A DNA stretch of 64,000 nucleotides from Thermoplasmatota archaeon (GTDB lineage: Archaea > Thermoplasmatota > Penumbrarchaeia > JASLWR01). How positions within the stretch are numbered: position 1 is the first letter of the stretch; every line of letters starts with the position of its first letter. Below, in pieces: positions 54,594-63,096 of this stretch. Made by a program: the position numbers and the translations under genes. The notes beneath the pieces were generated by a model. That model worked only from the letters and a program-made list of their open reading frames with translations, was not told where the DNA came from and ran no database searches. The DNA lies in contig JASLWR010000012.1 of the NCBI GenBank assembly GCA_030740765.1, positions 1-64,000 of the forward strand, given 5' to 3'.

Positions 54594-55592
54594 CTAACCG
54601 AAGAGTGCTCCGAGACCGGATACCGCCTCTTCCTCGGAAACCTCTTCCTCCTCCTCTTCTTCTTTCTGTGCTGGTTCCACAGCTGAGCTTGCAGGGGAAG
54701 GTTGAGAGACCTGGCCAGCAAGTGCATTACTCAGATCATCATCCATGGCATCAGCCGAAACCCTCGATGCCACTGCCAGCATATTCACGTATGCCTTCCC
54801 GAGTATCTGCTTGATTGTATTGGGAGCTGCGATGGCCTGGGAGATGGCAAGTGAGAGCGAGTCCCGATGCGCCTTCTGTATCAGAGGTGCGATGGTGGCG
54901 TCCGTGGCATAGGCAATGAAGACCGCCAGATTGTAGGCGTTCCCCGCTGCATGTCGTAAGTCGTTATCGAAACCTTCGAGGTCAATATCCAGTGTAGAAG
55001 GCATAATGATCTCGCCGCGGTCGTAGACGCCCTTAAGCAGAAGACCCACTTCCATGGGGTATATTTCCAGTTTCGTCAGCATAGCAGCAACGTTTTCGGG
55101 AATAATTTCTCCCTCTTTCACAATGGTCATTGATTTCTTGAATACCACTTTCCCTTTCTCGATGGCTGCTGGGAAGCCGGCTCTCTGTAATTCTGCAATT
55201 ATCGGACCCGGTTTGAATCCTGTATCACCCTTTTCCACTTTTATGTCCATGGGTGATACCTCGCCGCCCTTTGCAGGTGCTTTTGTCTTCGTCGTTTCCA
55301 GTATCTGAAAGAGCTTGAAAGGATTTTCCTTGCAGATGATCAGTGCTATCTGACCATCTAAGAATTGGTCTAGTTGATCGATATTATCGAGATCGGCTCC
55401 GTCTATCGCGATCCTGAGGAGTTTGTTCTTCACAACCTTTAGGACCGCTTTATCCCGGAGATTCGCGCGCATCTGCTGTATCTGGCGGGCAGCAATTCCA
55501 TGAATGCCCACCACACCAACAACGTCCGACTCCTTGATCATGGTCGAAAGCTCGGACACTTCCTTTTTTTTCCACTCCGCTACATGTGCCAT
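54594..55592 (-). CDS. rpl10: Ribosomal protein L10 (P0), archaeal
   Basis: The stalk base protein that binds 23S rRNA and L12 dimers. It has 332 residues. The N-terminal domain (MAHVAEWKKKEVSELSTMI) binds rRNA. The archaeal insertion domain lies in the middle (about 110-200), a helical spine that holds L12 dimers follows, and the end is the shared tail [18 protein letters not shown]. The start at 55592 (MAHVAEWK) follows GAGGTGGT. The stop codon abuts a structured repeat, and L12 follows. Confidence 0.95.
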   Translation of the reverse strand: MAHVAEWKKKEVSELSTMIKESDVVGVVGIHGIAARQIQQMRANLRDKAVLKVVKNKLLRIAIDGADLDNIDQLDQFLDGQIALIICKENPFKLFQILETTKTKAPAKGGEVSPMDIKVEKGDTGFKPGPIIAELQRAGFPAAIEKGKVVFKKSMTIVKEGEIIPENVAAMLTKLEIYPMEVGLLLKGVYDRGEIIMPSTLDIDLEGFDNDLRHAAGNAYNLAVFIAYATDATIAPLIQKAHRDSLSLAISQAIAAPNTIKQILGKAYVNMLAVASRVSADAMDDDLSNALAGQVSQPSPASSAVEPAQKEEEEEEEVSEEEAVSGLGALFG

Positions 55593-55602
55593 ATCCACCA
55601 CC

Positions 55603-56241
55603 TCACATCATCCTCGTAGAAGGGCCCATTGTGGTCTTCACATAGACCGAATCGATATTCATCAGGCCCCTGTCGAGATGGGCTTGAACCCTTTTAATTA
55701 CTTCTTCGTAATTCGCCGTAAGATCGGCAACGCTCATTTCGATTGTCCCTATGGCCGCGTGGAATGTTCTTCTGTCTTTGGACCTTATCCTGATCTTGTT
55801 CCTCAAAGAAGCTATGATCGGGGCCGGATCGGCCTGGGGCGGTAGGGGTTGTGGCATTTTTCCTCTTGGACCGAGAATAATACCCATTCTCTTTCCAATA
55901 ACGGGCATGAGAGGGGTTTCCGCTATAAAAAAATCATGTTCGTTCACCATCCGTTTGGTCGATCTCTTGTTCTTCACAAGATCATCGATCTCTTCAGGTT
56001 GGATAACGAGATCGGCAACCTCCTTCGCCTTCAATGCGAACTCGCCGGAACCGAATACAACAACCTTCATAGGTTTGCCTCTTCCCTTGGGAAGAATAAT
56101 CTGCTCCTGTATCCTGTTCTTGGGCTGTTTCAAGTCCACATCCTTGAGGTTGATTGCAATTTCCACACTTTCCAGAAAACCTCTCTTGGGAGCGCTTTCC
56201 AGTGCTTTTTTTATTTTCTCTATGTTCGTTTCTTCCGCCAT
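55603..56241 (-). CDS. rpl1: Ribosomal protein L1
   Basis: A 212-residue L1 protein of the mobile L1 stalk of the large subunit. Family features include FLESVEIAINLKDVDLKQPKNR, VFGSGEFALKAKEVAD and the loop LGPRGKMPQPLP. The start at 56241 (MAEET) is eight bases from a GGGAGGT site; an ATG two codons upstream is too close to it. In archaea L1 often controls its own operon by binding mRNA that mimics its rRNA site; I did not identify such a site here. The gene is ten bases upstream of rpl10. Confidence 0.95.
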   Translation of the reverse strand: MAEETNIEKIKKALESAPKRGFLESVEIAINLKDVDLKQPKNRIQEQIILPKGRGKPMKVVVFGSGEFALKAKEVADLVIQPEEIDDLVKNKRSTKRMVNEHDFFIAETPLMPVIGKRMGIILGPRGKMPQPLPPQADPAPIIASLRNKIRIRSKDRRTFHAAIGTIEMSVADLTANYEEVIKRVQAHLDRGLMNIDSVYVKTTMGPSTRMM

Positions 56242-56327
56242 GAACATTACCTCCCTGTAGTAAACGAGTCTTAACCTCTCCTACAGCAAGTTATTTTCAA
56301 CTGATATATTTAATTGGATTAGCGCGG

Positions 56328-56810
56328 TTACCCGCTCAATCTGTCGTCGTAAAGCCCCTTATTTATATCCGCGATGGCTTCCCTCGGATTCTTTCCGTCG
56401 CAAGTGATACCCATGGAAAAACAGGTTCCCAGTACCTCCTTGGCCCGATTCATCAGGTTCTTTCCCAGCAGTGAATCTTCCTTCATCTTAGCGATCTTAA
56501 CAAGAAGGTCGATGGACAGATCCCCTACAACCTCCTCCTTGCATTTCTGCGCGCCTTTCTCGATACCCAGCTCACTCAATATAAGCGACGAGGTGGGTGG
56601 TGTGCCGATGGTTATTGTAAAATCCTTCGTATTTGTATCCACATTTATCTTTACGGGGACCTTCATTCCCTTGAAGGCTCCCGTTTTCTCATTGATGGCA
56701 CCTACCACCTTCATGATATTGAGCCCAAGTGGGCCCAGAGCGGGTCCTATCGGCGGTCCCGCAGATGCTTTTCCACCCTCTACCAGGGCTTCTATCGTGG
56801 TCACTGGCAT
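56328..56810 (-). CDS. rpl11: Ribosomal protein L11
   Basis: A 160-residue L11, at the base of the GTPase-associated centre. The N-terminus GGKASAGPPIGPALGPLGLN is the diagnostic proline-rich segment. The C-terminal RNA-binding domain holds LMNRAKEVLGTCFSMGITCDGKNPREA. Start and Spt5 stop overlap by one base (TAATG), so the two are translationally coupled. Confidence 0.96.
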   Translation of the reverse strand: MPVTTIEALVEGGKASAGPPIGPALGPLGLNIMKVVGAINEKTGAFKGMKVPVKINVDTNTKDFTITIGTPPTSSLILSELGIEKGAQKCKEEVVGDLSIDLLVKIAKMKEDSLLGKNLMNRAKEVLGTCFSMGITCDGKNPREAIADINKGLYDDRLSG

Positions 56811-57448
56811 TATTTTGTCTCCTTCTCAATCACTCTTACGGATTCACCCTTGATGGTTACGGGTATCGAGACCATGGCTTCGAAGAGTTCCACCGTGATC
56901 TCTTCCTTGCCTTCGTCCTTTTTCGAGACCCTTGCCTTTTCTCCTTTGAAGGGTCCGTTAATTATTTCAATAATGTCACCCACCTCGATACCGGAGACGG
57001 CCGGAGGAGGCGACAGGAAATGTTCGATCTCGGACATGTAGGTGATACCGGACACCACAGAACGAGCGTGTTTCAATCCCTTCAGTAAGCTTGATAGGCG
57101 GTCTCGGATAACTCTTCCCACAACCGAATCATCGTTGGCAATGAGGCTGGGATCTTCCAGTTCCTCCAATACTTGATCGTGATGCTGGGGGTCGTTAAGC
57201 ATATCTTCGATTTGCTGGTAGTTCAATCCAAACTCGACGAGGAGATAACCTCTCAGCCGGTGTGGCGAAAGAAGAGAGTATATCTCTGCCTTTTTCCTCT
57301 TGGCCCTTCCTCCTAGATTGTTTGCCACATCCTTTTCATGTCCGATGGCTGTTTTAATGGCAACGATATATCTGGACTTTTCCTCAAGTTCCTTTAGTTT
57401 CAGATAGTCATAGGTATCGATAATCTCGTCAGCATCCCCCTCGTACAT
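56810..57448 (-). CDS. spt5: Transcription elongation factor Spt5 (NusG-like)
   Basis: The archaeal Spt5, which binds the RNA polymerase clamp with Spt4. It contains an NGN domain (YIVAIKTAIGHEKDVANNL ... YLLVEF) and a C-terminal KOW domain (IEVGDIIEIINGPFKGEKARV). At 212 residues it is longer than the usual 145-150. There is an N-terminal extension of about 25 acidic residues and an insertion of about 35 charged residues within or after the NGN domain (LNYQQIEDMLNDPQHHDQVLEELEDP). The neighbours secE upstream and rpl11 downstream are the standard archaeal order. Confidence 0.93.
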   Translation of the reverse strand: MYEGDADEIIDTYDYLKLKELEEKSRYIVAIKTAIGHEKDVANNLGGRAKRKKAEIYSLLSPHRLRGYLLVEFGLNYQQIEDMLNDPQHHDQVLEELEDPSLIANDDSVVGRVIRDRLSSLLKGLKHARSVVSGITYMSEIEHFLSPPPAVSGIEVGDIIEIINGPFKGEKARVSKKDEGKEEITVELFEAMVSIPVTIKGESVRVIEKETK

Positions 57449-57472
57449 ATTTTCACCAGAACCTTTTCCAAA

Positions 57473-57712
57473 TTACAATCCTAGAATGTCACCGATCAGT
57501 GGGGGAAGTTTTTCCCATATGAGAAATATTAAAAAGCCCATGGCACCTATGATGATCAATCCAACCCCCGTTATTTGGAGGGTTTTGGTATACTCTTCCC
57601 GGTTAGGTTTTCGTGCCATTTTCAGCACTCTTCCGTACTTTCCTTTTCCGAGATTCTTGGTGCGGCTCTCGATACGCTTCTGAATCTGAAGAGACTTTTC
57701 TATGATATCCAT
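57473..57712 (-). CDS. secE: Protein translocase subunit SecE
   Basis: A 79-residue SecE/Sec61-gamma. An amphipathic N-terminal helix with the conserved RVLKMARKPNREEY segment is followed by one membrane helix (ITGVGLIIIGAMGFLIFLIW). It clamps the SecY channel. The N-terminus is somewhat extended. Position between ftsZ and spt5 is conserved in many euryarchaea. Confidence 0.92.
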   Translation of the reverse strand: MDIIEKSLQIQKRIESRTKNLGKGKYGRVLKMARKPNREEYTKTLQITGVGLIIIGAMGFLIFLIWEKLPPLIGDILGL

Positions 57713-57755
57713 TAAAATACCTTCAATTCCTCAAGATTATGATAATATTGGAACA

Positions 57756-58895
57756 TTACCTGATGAAGTCCAATCCTAATTCCTTTAACGGTCGAAGGGA
57801 TTGCCCTTTGCCGCCGGCATGTTTGGAAATAACCCCTGTCAGGACGACCATTACTTCTATGGTCCTGTCCAATTGTCTGTCGATTCGTGCGCCCCATATT
57901 ATCTGGGCCTGAGGATTTATCTTCTCACTGATGAGATCCACGACCTTTTCGGCCTCGGATACCGTCATATCCTCTCCGCCAACAACATTCACAAGTGCTC
58001 CGCCCACATCGGATATGTCGAGATCAAGGAGTGGTGAACCCAATGCTTCCTCTACTGCCTCGTTGACCCGCTCGTCGCTGTCGGACTTGCCCAGTCCTAT
58101 CATAGCTACGCCGCCTCCACGGAGAATGCTGCGCAGGTCATTGAAATCTAGGTTGACCAGGCCGGTTTTCGTGATGATCTCCGTTATGGATTTGATGGAC
58201 TGCATCAATATCTCATCCGCGACCTGGAAAGCTGCATTCAGAGGCATTCGGGGAACGATCTTCAAGAGCTTGTCATTCTGGATCACTATAACCGTATCCA
58301 CAACTTCTTTCAGTTTCTCAAATCCCCACTGTGCGTTCTGCCTTCTTACAAGTCCTTCGGCGGAGAAGGGAAACGTGACGATGGCAAGTGTCAGTATACC
58401 CATCTCGGCAGCCAGCTTCGCAACATAGGGTGAAGTGCCCGTTCCGGTCCCGCCGCCCATGCCGCAAGTGATGAAAACCATCTCTGCGCCTGTAAGTATT
58501 TGTCTTATCTCATCCTCTTCCTCTGCGGCTGCATGTTCCCCGATCTGGGGTTGCGAACCTGCGCCCAGACCCCTGGTTGTACGTTTTCCGATCAGCAGTT
58601 TGTGAGGAGATTTAATATGGAGTAAATGCTGGGCGTCTGTATTCAGAGCGTACAGTTCCGCCCCGTAAATCTTCGCATCAACACATCTGTTGATTGTGTT
58701 GCTCCCCGCGCCTCCGCATCCCACGATCTTGATCTGGGGTTTAAGCTTCTTGGCTATATCGTCCAATTCACTGTCGGATATACCTGCCCCGGTCTGCTCG
58801 ATGATGGTCTTCGGTTGTACAGGGCTTGGTGAAGGCGCCTTTTTAACTTCGCTAGTTTTTCTTGTCAATATGTCACGTGCCAAGGATCTTGTCAT
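57756..58895 (-). CDS. ftsZ: Cell division protein FtsZ
   Basis: A tubulin-like GTPase that forms the division ring. It has about 379 residues. The Rossmann start is VGCGGAGSNTINR, the tubulin signature is GGGTGTGTSPYVAKLA at about 170, the catalytic T7 region is NLDFNDLRSIL, and GGGVAMIGLG follows. The start at 58895 has a GGGAGG site eight bases before. An N-terminal extension of about 45 residues precedes the GTPase domain. The C-terminal tail is short. Archaea often carry two FtsZ proteins; which one this is cannot be told from one copy. secE and spt5 follow. Confidence 0.96.
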   Translation of the reverse strand: MTRSLARDILTRKTSEVKKAPSPSPVQPKTIIEQTGAGISDSELDDIAKKLKPQIKIVGCGGAGSNTINRCVDAKIYGAELYALNTDAQHLLHIKSPHKLLIGKRTTRGLGAGSQPQIGEHAAAEEEDEIRQILTGAEMVFITCGMGGGTGTGTSPYVAKLAAEMGILTLAIVTFPFSAEGLVRRQNAQWGFEKLKEVVDTVIVIQNDKLLKIVPRMPLNAAFQVADEILMQSIKSITEIITKTGLVNLDFNDLRSILRGGGVAMIGLGKSDSDERVNEAVEEALGSPLLDLDISDVGGALVNVVGGEDMTVSEAEKVVDLISEKINPQAQIIWGARIDRQLDRTIEVMVVLTGVISKHAGGKGQSLRPLKELGLDFIR

Positions 58896-59311
58896 TTGGA
58901 ATCCTCCCATGATAAGTCAGTATTAATGCAAAATGTCCAAGTAATGTCCGATAGAACCGGTCCCCTTATTATTTGAACCATCATTCGGAAGAAGAATGAT
59001 GTTGCCTTGGAACGGTGATAAGTTAGAAATGATATATTAACTTTTGTGTATAAATTCAATGGAATTGGTTCCTATTGGACCACGATTCTGCGGACATTAT
59101 GACAAGTGCAAACCTTAGTATCCGTGGGAAAGCCCGTGGATTTATATTATTAATTCTCCGGATCATTGAGACCCGACTTTACCAGACCGCGAAAACGAAA
59201 ATTACAACAAAAAATTAATGGCTCGTCCCGTCAATATGTTTCCATTCTCCCAGGATAATATCAAAAATCAACTTATATTAGATCCGTTTTTTCACAATAG
59301 GGAGTTTTTGC
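58896..59311. other. Divergent intergenic region with a degenerate repeat copy
   Basis: No gene is credible. A degenerate repeat lies at 59084-59140. A TATA-like run (TTTTGTGTATAAATTC, about 59042) and the segment CAACTTATATTAG (about 59269) may be promoters for the two flanking genes. Confidence 0.45.
59084..59140 (-). repeat. Structured intergenic repeat, degenerate copy C
   Basis: On the minus strand GGTTTGCACTTGTCAT and then CGCAGAATC match the ordered segments of copies A and B (GGTTTGCAGCTTGACAAT, then CGCGGAATC). The adjoining hairpin (TCCGTGGG/CCCGTGGA at 59121-59140) occupies the same place as the variable hairpins in A and B. The partner arm TTGACAAT is lost, so this copy looks decayed. 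Confidence 0.45.
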
Positions 59312-60481
59312 TTGAATGTACTGATCAATGCCATGAACATTTTAGACAGGGGCGGTTGCGGATTATACACTAGAGAACTGATACGAGGGGTTCTAGAGGC
59401 AGATGGTATTCGCGCCAGTCTATCCATACCGGAGAGCAAGTTTCGGTCTATCGGACAAGTGAAAGATATCAGAATCAATGAGGACATCATCGCTCACACT
59501 GTTATCCCAAAGGAAACGAAGTTGTCATTATTTCCGGAATCGTTCTGGCATTATCTGACACTCCCTGCATGGGAACGACGACAGGAATTCGACATATTTC
59601 ACGATCCTGCTCAAATCGGAGGTTTTACTCTTCGATCCCCTTCAAAAAAGATCTTGACCGTTCATGACCTTTCTCCACTCACACATCCCGACGTGCACCC
59701 AAAAGAGCGGGTGCTGAAACATAAATATCTCCTGCCCCAAATTATTTCGAACACGGATCTGGTAGTGGTTCCATCCAACGCCACGGGGAGAGATGTGGCT
59801 GAGATACTTGGTACGGATGAAAACCGGATAAGGACAATACATCTGGGGTGTGATCATCTCAAGGACGAAAGGAAGGCTGACTTTTCTATGTTGAAGAAGA
59901 AAATGGGGATGGATTCCCAGAATCCCTTCATATTACTGACTGTATCTACCCTGGAACCCCGAAAGAACATCGAAGTCATTGTTGATGCTTTCGAAATGCT
60001 CTGCACTCTGGATGTGGAAAAGGACGATTTTTACCTCGTGATAGTTGGAGATTGGGGATGGAAAAACGAGGAATTGGAGAAACGTATCGCTCGTTCTCCT
60101 TTTCTGAAAAATATTGTGATCACGGGCCGTATAAAAGATGATGCACTTGTAACCCTTTACGAAAAATCATCGGTGTTTGCTTGCATGTCAATAAAGGAGG
60201 GATTCGGCCTTCCGCCGTTGGAGGCGCAATTCTTTGGATTGCCAACAGTAATTTCCTCGGATGAGGCGCTAATGGAAGTATCGGGAAGGGGAGCTCTTCT
60301 TGTCAAATCTGATGACAATAAAAAAAAGATGGCCGAGGATTTACTGAATAATATCATGAATATCCGTACAAAACCTGAACTGAGAAAGGAGATGATCGAC
60401 AAAGGGAAGAGGAACGCTGCCAAATATACATGGAGAAAGTTCACTCAAAATATAATACAAGCATATGACAGCGTTTTATAA
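59312..60481 (+). CDS. Glycosyltransferase, family 4 type
   Basis: A 389-residue GT-B enzyme that transfers a sugar from a nucleotide-sugar donor, probably at the cytoplasmic membrane face. The N-terminal domain starts NVLINAMNILDRGGCGLYTRELI. The C-terminal donor domain has VSTLEPRKNIEVIVDAF, VIVGDWGWKNEELE and the acidic signature SIKEGFGLPPLEAQFFGLP (an EX7E pattern). The start is TTG at 59312 with GGGAG seven bases upstream. It could extend surface N-glycans. No partner gene is adjacent, and the acceptor is unknown. Confidence 0.9.
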   Translation: MNVLINAMNILDRGGCGLYTRELIRGVLEADGIRASLSIPESKFRSIGQVKDIRINEDIIAHTVIPKETKLSLFPESFWHYLTLPAWERRQEFDIFHDPAQIGGFTLRSPSKKILTVHDLSPLTHPDVHPKERVLKHKYLLPQIISNTDLVVVPSNATGRDVAEILGTDENRIRTIHLGCDHLKDERKADFSMLKKKMGMDSQNPFILLTVSTLEPRKNIEVIVDAFEMLCTLDVEKDDFYLVIVGDWGWKNEELEKRIARSPFLKNIVITGRIKDDALVTLYEKSSVFACMSIKEGFGLPPLEAQFFGLPTVISSDEALMEVSGRGALLVKSDDNKKKMAEDLLNNIMNIRTKPELRKEMIDKGKRNAAKYTWRKFTQNIIQAYDSVL

Positions 60482-60501
60482 TGAATCTATAAAGATTATC
60501 A

Positions 60502-61254
60502 TCAGTACATCGCCTTTAAAAGATTGGCACAGTCTTCCGCCGTGTTTGCTATCATATCGAAGTTTTCGATAATTTTCAGAAAATGCATTGATGGTATGCT
60601 GCCCAGGCCAAATTCCTCGCGGTATATCTGGCCCCGAAGTCTTCTCTCTAAACTATCTGCCTCATCCTCTGCATGGCTAACCTCAAAACAAAGCTCATAG
60701 ACAGATTCTTTTTCTTCCACTTCACATCCCTGATTCTCATTCCTGAACCCAGGTATGAACCGGTTCTCATCGATCTTGCTGCAGGAACCAAGATTTGCCC
60801 CCTCGTACATCCTAATAAAATGCTCGCACTCCAAACATTTTCTTCTTTTTCCGGTTCTTGCCATCAAAATGGATTCCTTAAACTTTTCAACGCTATTGAG
60901 AACAACTTCCATGAACTTACTGAAATCACCCCATGCACTGGTCGGTATTGAGTCATTGCGCATAATAAATAAAAGTGCGACATCTTCAGCATAATCTGCA
61001 ATAAGGCTTATTCTGGCAGCCAATTCGAGAGCTGAACTCTTTGTTCGAAAATCACTCTCTATGCTGGCCCAATGAAGTTGGGCTTTATCTTTGATGGAAT
61101 CGGTCTTATCCTCGATTGAACTTATTTCAAGTTGTAATTTTTTTACTGTCAAAGTGTTCCCGAGATAATACTCCTCGGTACATTTTACAAGCCTTTTCAC
61201 GCTTTTCAATGCCATTTTGGTTTGGCTCTCAAGCAGTTTTGTCTTTAATTTCAT
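60502..61254 (-). CDS. DUF47/PhoU-like protein with an inserted cysteine cluster
   Basis: A helical protein of about 250 residues, similar in layout to PhoU-related DUF47 proteins: two helical bundles with DKTDSIKDKAQ and VSHAEDEADSLERRLR, ending ENFDMIANTAEDCANLLK. Between the halves, at about residues 140-185, is an insertion with CLECEHF, GSCSK and QGCEVEE. This gives at least four Cys that could bind a metal. Plain DUF47 proteins lack it as far as I know. DUF47 proteins are often linked to phosphate transporters of the Pit type; none is adjacent. The start at 61254 has AGGTGGAT upstream. The gene converges with the glycosyltransferase gene. Confidence 0.65.
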   Translation of the reverse strand: MKLKTKLLESQTKMALKSVKRLVKCTEEYYLGNTLTVKKLQLEISSIEDKTDSIKDKAQLHWASIESDFRTKSSALELAARISLIADYAEDVALLFIMRNDSIPTSAWGDFSKFMEVVLNSVEKFKESILMARTGKRRKCLECEHFIRMYEGANLGSCSKIDENRFIPGFRNENQGCEVEEKESVYELCFEVSHAEDEADSLERRLRGQIYREEFGLGSIPSMHFLKIIENFDMIANTAEDCANLLKAMY

Positions 61255-61561
61255 TTTATCATCCACCTGATGACAATGGTCTCGATTGGTTTAACCAGAT
61301 TATCTCATGAATAGAAAAGAACGAGACTGAGGGCATTATACGACACGTTTGTATATTAGTATTTTGGTATTATCAAGCCGGAAAAAAGGAGATTGTCAAT
61401 TCAATATTCGTACCAAAACTTATTTTAACTAAACTGTAATATCGTTTTGCTCTGGCCGTTTATTATAGAAATAAGTTCGCAAAGTGGCGTATAATCTATA
61501 GATAATTTTACAGGATTGCAGGGGCGACTGATCAATTTTGCTGCCAAAGGTGGTGATGAAC

Positions 61562-62596
61562 ATGGAAGATATCAAGGTCTACGAGATACGGAGACTGGAC
61601 CTCCGCGGTGCCACTGTCATTGATGGTTTTCCAAGCGTGGGGCTTGTATCCACAATTTGCGCCAATTATCTCATCAGTTCTTTAAACCTGAAACAGATCG
61701 GAATTATGGATTCTATCTATTTTCCAACCGTATCCGTGGTGAGGGACTCCGAGCCGCTGAATCCCGTGAGGATTTACGGTGGAGAGATAATGAACAAGGA
61801 TGACGAGAAAAAGCTCATTGTGGTATTCATCTCCGAGTTCCAGCCCCCCCCCAAGCTGATAAAACTCATCGCCGGTACTATTCTTGACTGGATCGTGGAG
61901 CAGAACTGCGGTGTCCTGGTTTCCCCAGAGGGACTTGTGATAGAAAGGGCGGGAGATACGGACGAAGCTGTTGAAGCATCATTCAACAAAGATGATATCC
62001 TAAAGGGCATGATATCGAAGGGACAGGGTGAATCCGACGATGGAAGCGGAGAAAAAGCAATTGTGGAGGCTATGCTTTCCATGGAGTTTGCTAACGTAGC
62101 GGATACTGGTAAGAAATCGGAAAATGTAGATGATAGGAAGCCAAAGGAAACGGGGGTGGATCTGCTTGAGGGAACCGAGGAAGCGGGAGAAAACATACCG
62201 GATGACTTAGAAGCTCCTGAGGCTTTGGATAGACCGCAAGTTGATGTTTATGGGATCGCTTCCACAAAGGAAGCAAGAGAGCTGCTTAATGACAAGTGGA
62301 TAATGCCCTTTTCGGAAGGGGTGATATCGGGTGTTGCCGGTGTTCTATTAAACGAGGGGAAAAGGAGAGGTTTCAATGTTATATCGCTTCTCGCGGAGAC
62401 GCGAACTGACTATCCTGACGCGCGTGCTGCGGCGAAAGTGATTGAGGCTATTGACGAGGCGGTACTGAACATCGGGATCGACGTTGAGCCATTGTACAAG
62501 GAAGCTGAAGATATCGAAATGAAGATCAAGATGATGAGAGCTCAGGTCGAGGGCCCGAAAAGGAGAAGGCACACCTCACCCAGCATGTACGGTTAA
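61562..62596 (+). CDS. PAC2-family (proteasome-assembly-chaperone-like) protein
   Basis: A 344-residue member of the PAC2 family. The N-terminal half is typical (LRGATVIDGFPSVGLVSTICANYLI). The C-terminal half begins VDVYGIASTKEARELLNDKWIMPFSEGVISGVAG and holds the conserved LLAETRTDYPDARAA. Between them lies an acidic insertion of about 90 residues (about 150-225) without obvious structure. A basic tail (GPKRRRHTSPSMYG) ends the protein. Archaeal PAC2 proteins have been linked to proteasome assembly by analogy with eukaryotes, but direct roles are unproven. The start at 61562 has AGGTGGTGAT upstream. Confidence 0.82.
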   Translation: MEDIKVYEIRRLDLRGATVIDGFPSVGLVSTICANYLISSLNLKQIGIMDSIYFPTVSVVRDSEPLNPVRIYGGEIMNKDDEKKLIVVFISEFQPPPKLIKLIAGTILDWIVEQNCGVLVSPEGLVIERAGDTDEAVEASFNKDDILKGMISKGQGESDDGSGEKAIVEAMLSMEFANVADTGKKSENVDDRKPKETGVDLLEGTEEAGENIPDDLEAPEALDRPQVDVYGIASTKEARELLNDKWIMPFSEGVISGVAGVLLNEGKRRGFNVISLLAETRTDYPDARAAAKVIEAIDEAVLNIGIDVEPLYKEAEDIEMKIKMMRAQVEGPKRRRHTSPSMYG

Positions 62597-62762
62597 GTTT
62601 ATCTTTAACTGCTGGTTTGCATTCCGAATCTATTTTCAAAATTGCCATTTTTCCTGACAGATAGGCTTTTATTTCTTCTTCAGCGGCGGTCCGCCCATAC
62701 GCGACGATCAATAAAGCATCGGCCCGTTCATTTATAGTCGGGTGAGCGCCACGCATCTTCAC
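62526..62762 (-). CDS. Small hypothetical protein overlapping the PAC2 gene end
   Basis: A 78-residue frame (GTG at 62762, or ATG at 62756). Its first 58 residues look protein-like (MRGAHPTINERADALLIVAY), while the last 20 are encoded opposite the PAC2 gene. The frame stays open upstream without a start codon, so the N-terminus is unsure. I do not recognise it. Confidence 0.35.
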   Translation of the reverse strand: MKMRGAHPTINERADALLIVAYGRTAAEEEIKAYLSGKMAILKIDSECKPAVKDKLNRTCWVRCAFSFSGPRPELSSS

Positions 62763-63096
62763 TGCAATTACATTTGCGTCCGATGAATGATATTGAAGAA
62801 TATAGAATTTAAGATGTGTTAAAAATTGTATGTATCCGATTCGGAATCGTTCCCGGTGGAAGAGGAAAAATCGGAATCGTCAGTATCCTTTCCTTCATCA
62901 TCTATCACGCTCAATTCGGTCAGTTCTGAAAACCCCCCCAATTCTACCATTTCTTTCAGTAATTCCCGCTCGTCCTTTTCCCTTTTCTTTAGTTTTCCTG
63001 TTGTTTCTTCTTCACTTGCCGGTTCTTCTCCGGCAGGCTTGGGAAATACTTCATTTTCTATGTTATTCTCGAATTTATCCTCTTCATCATCTGCTT

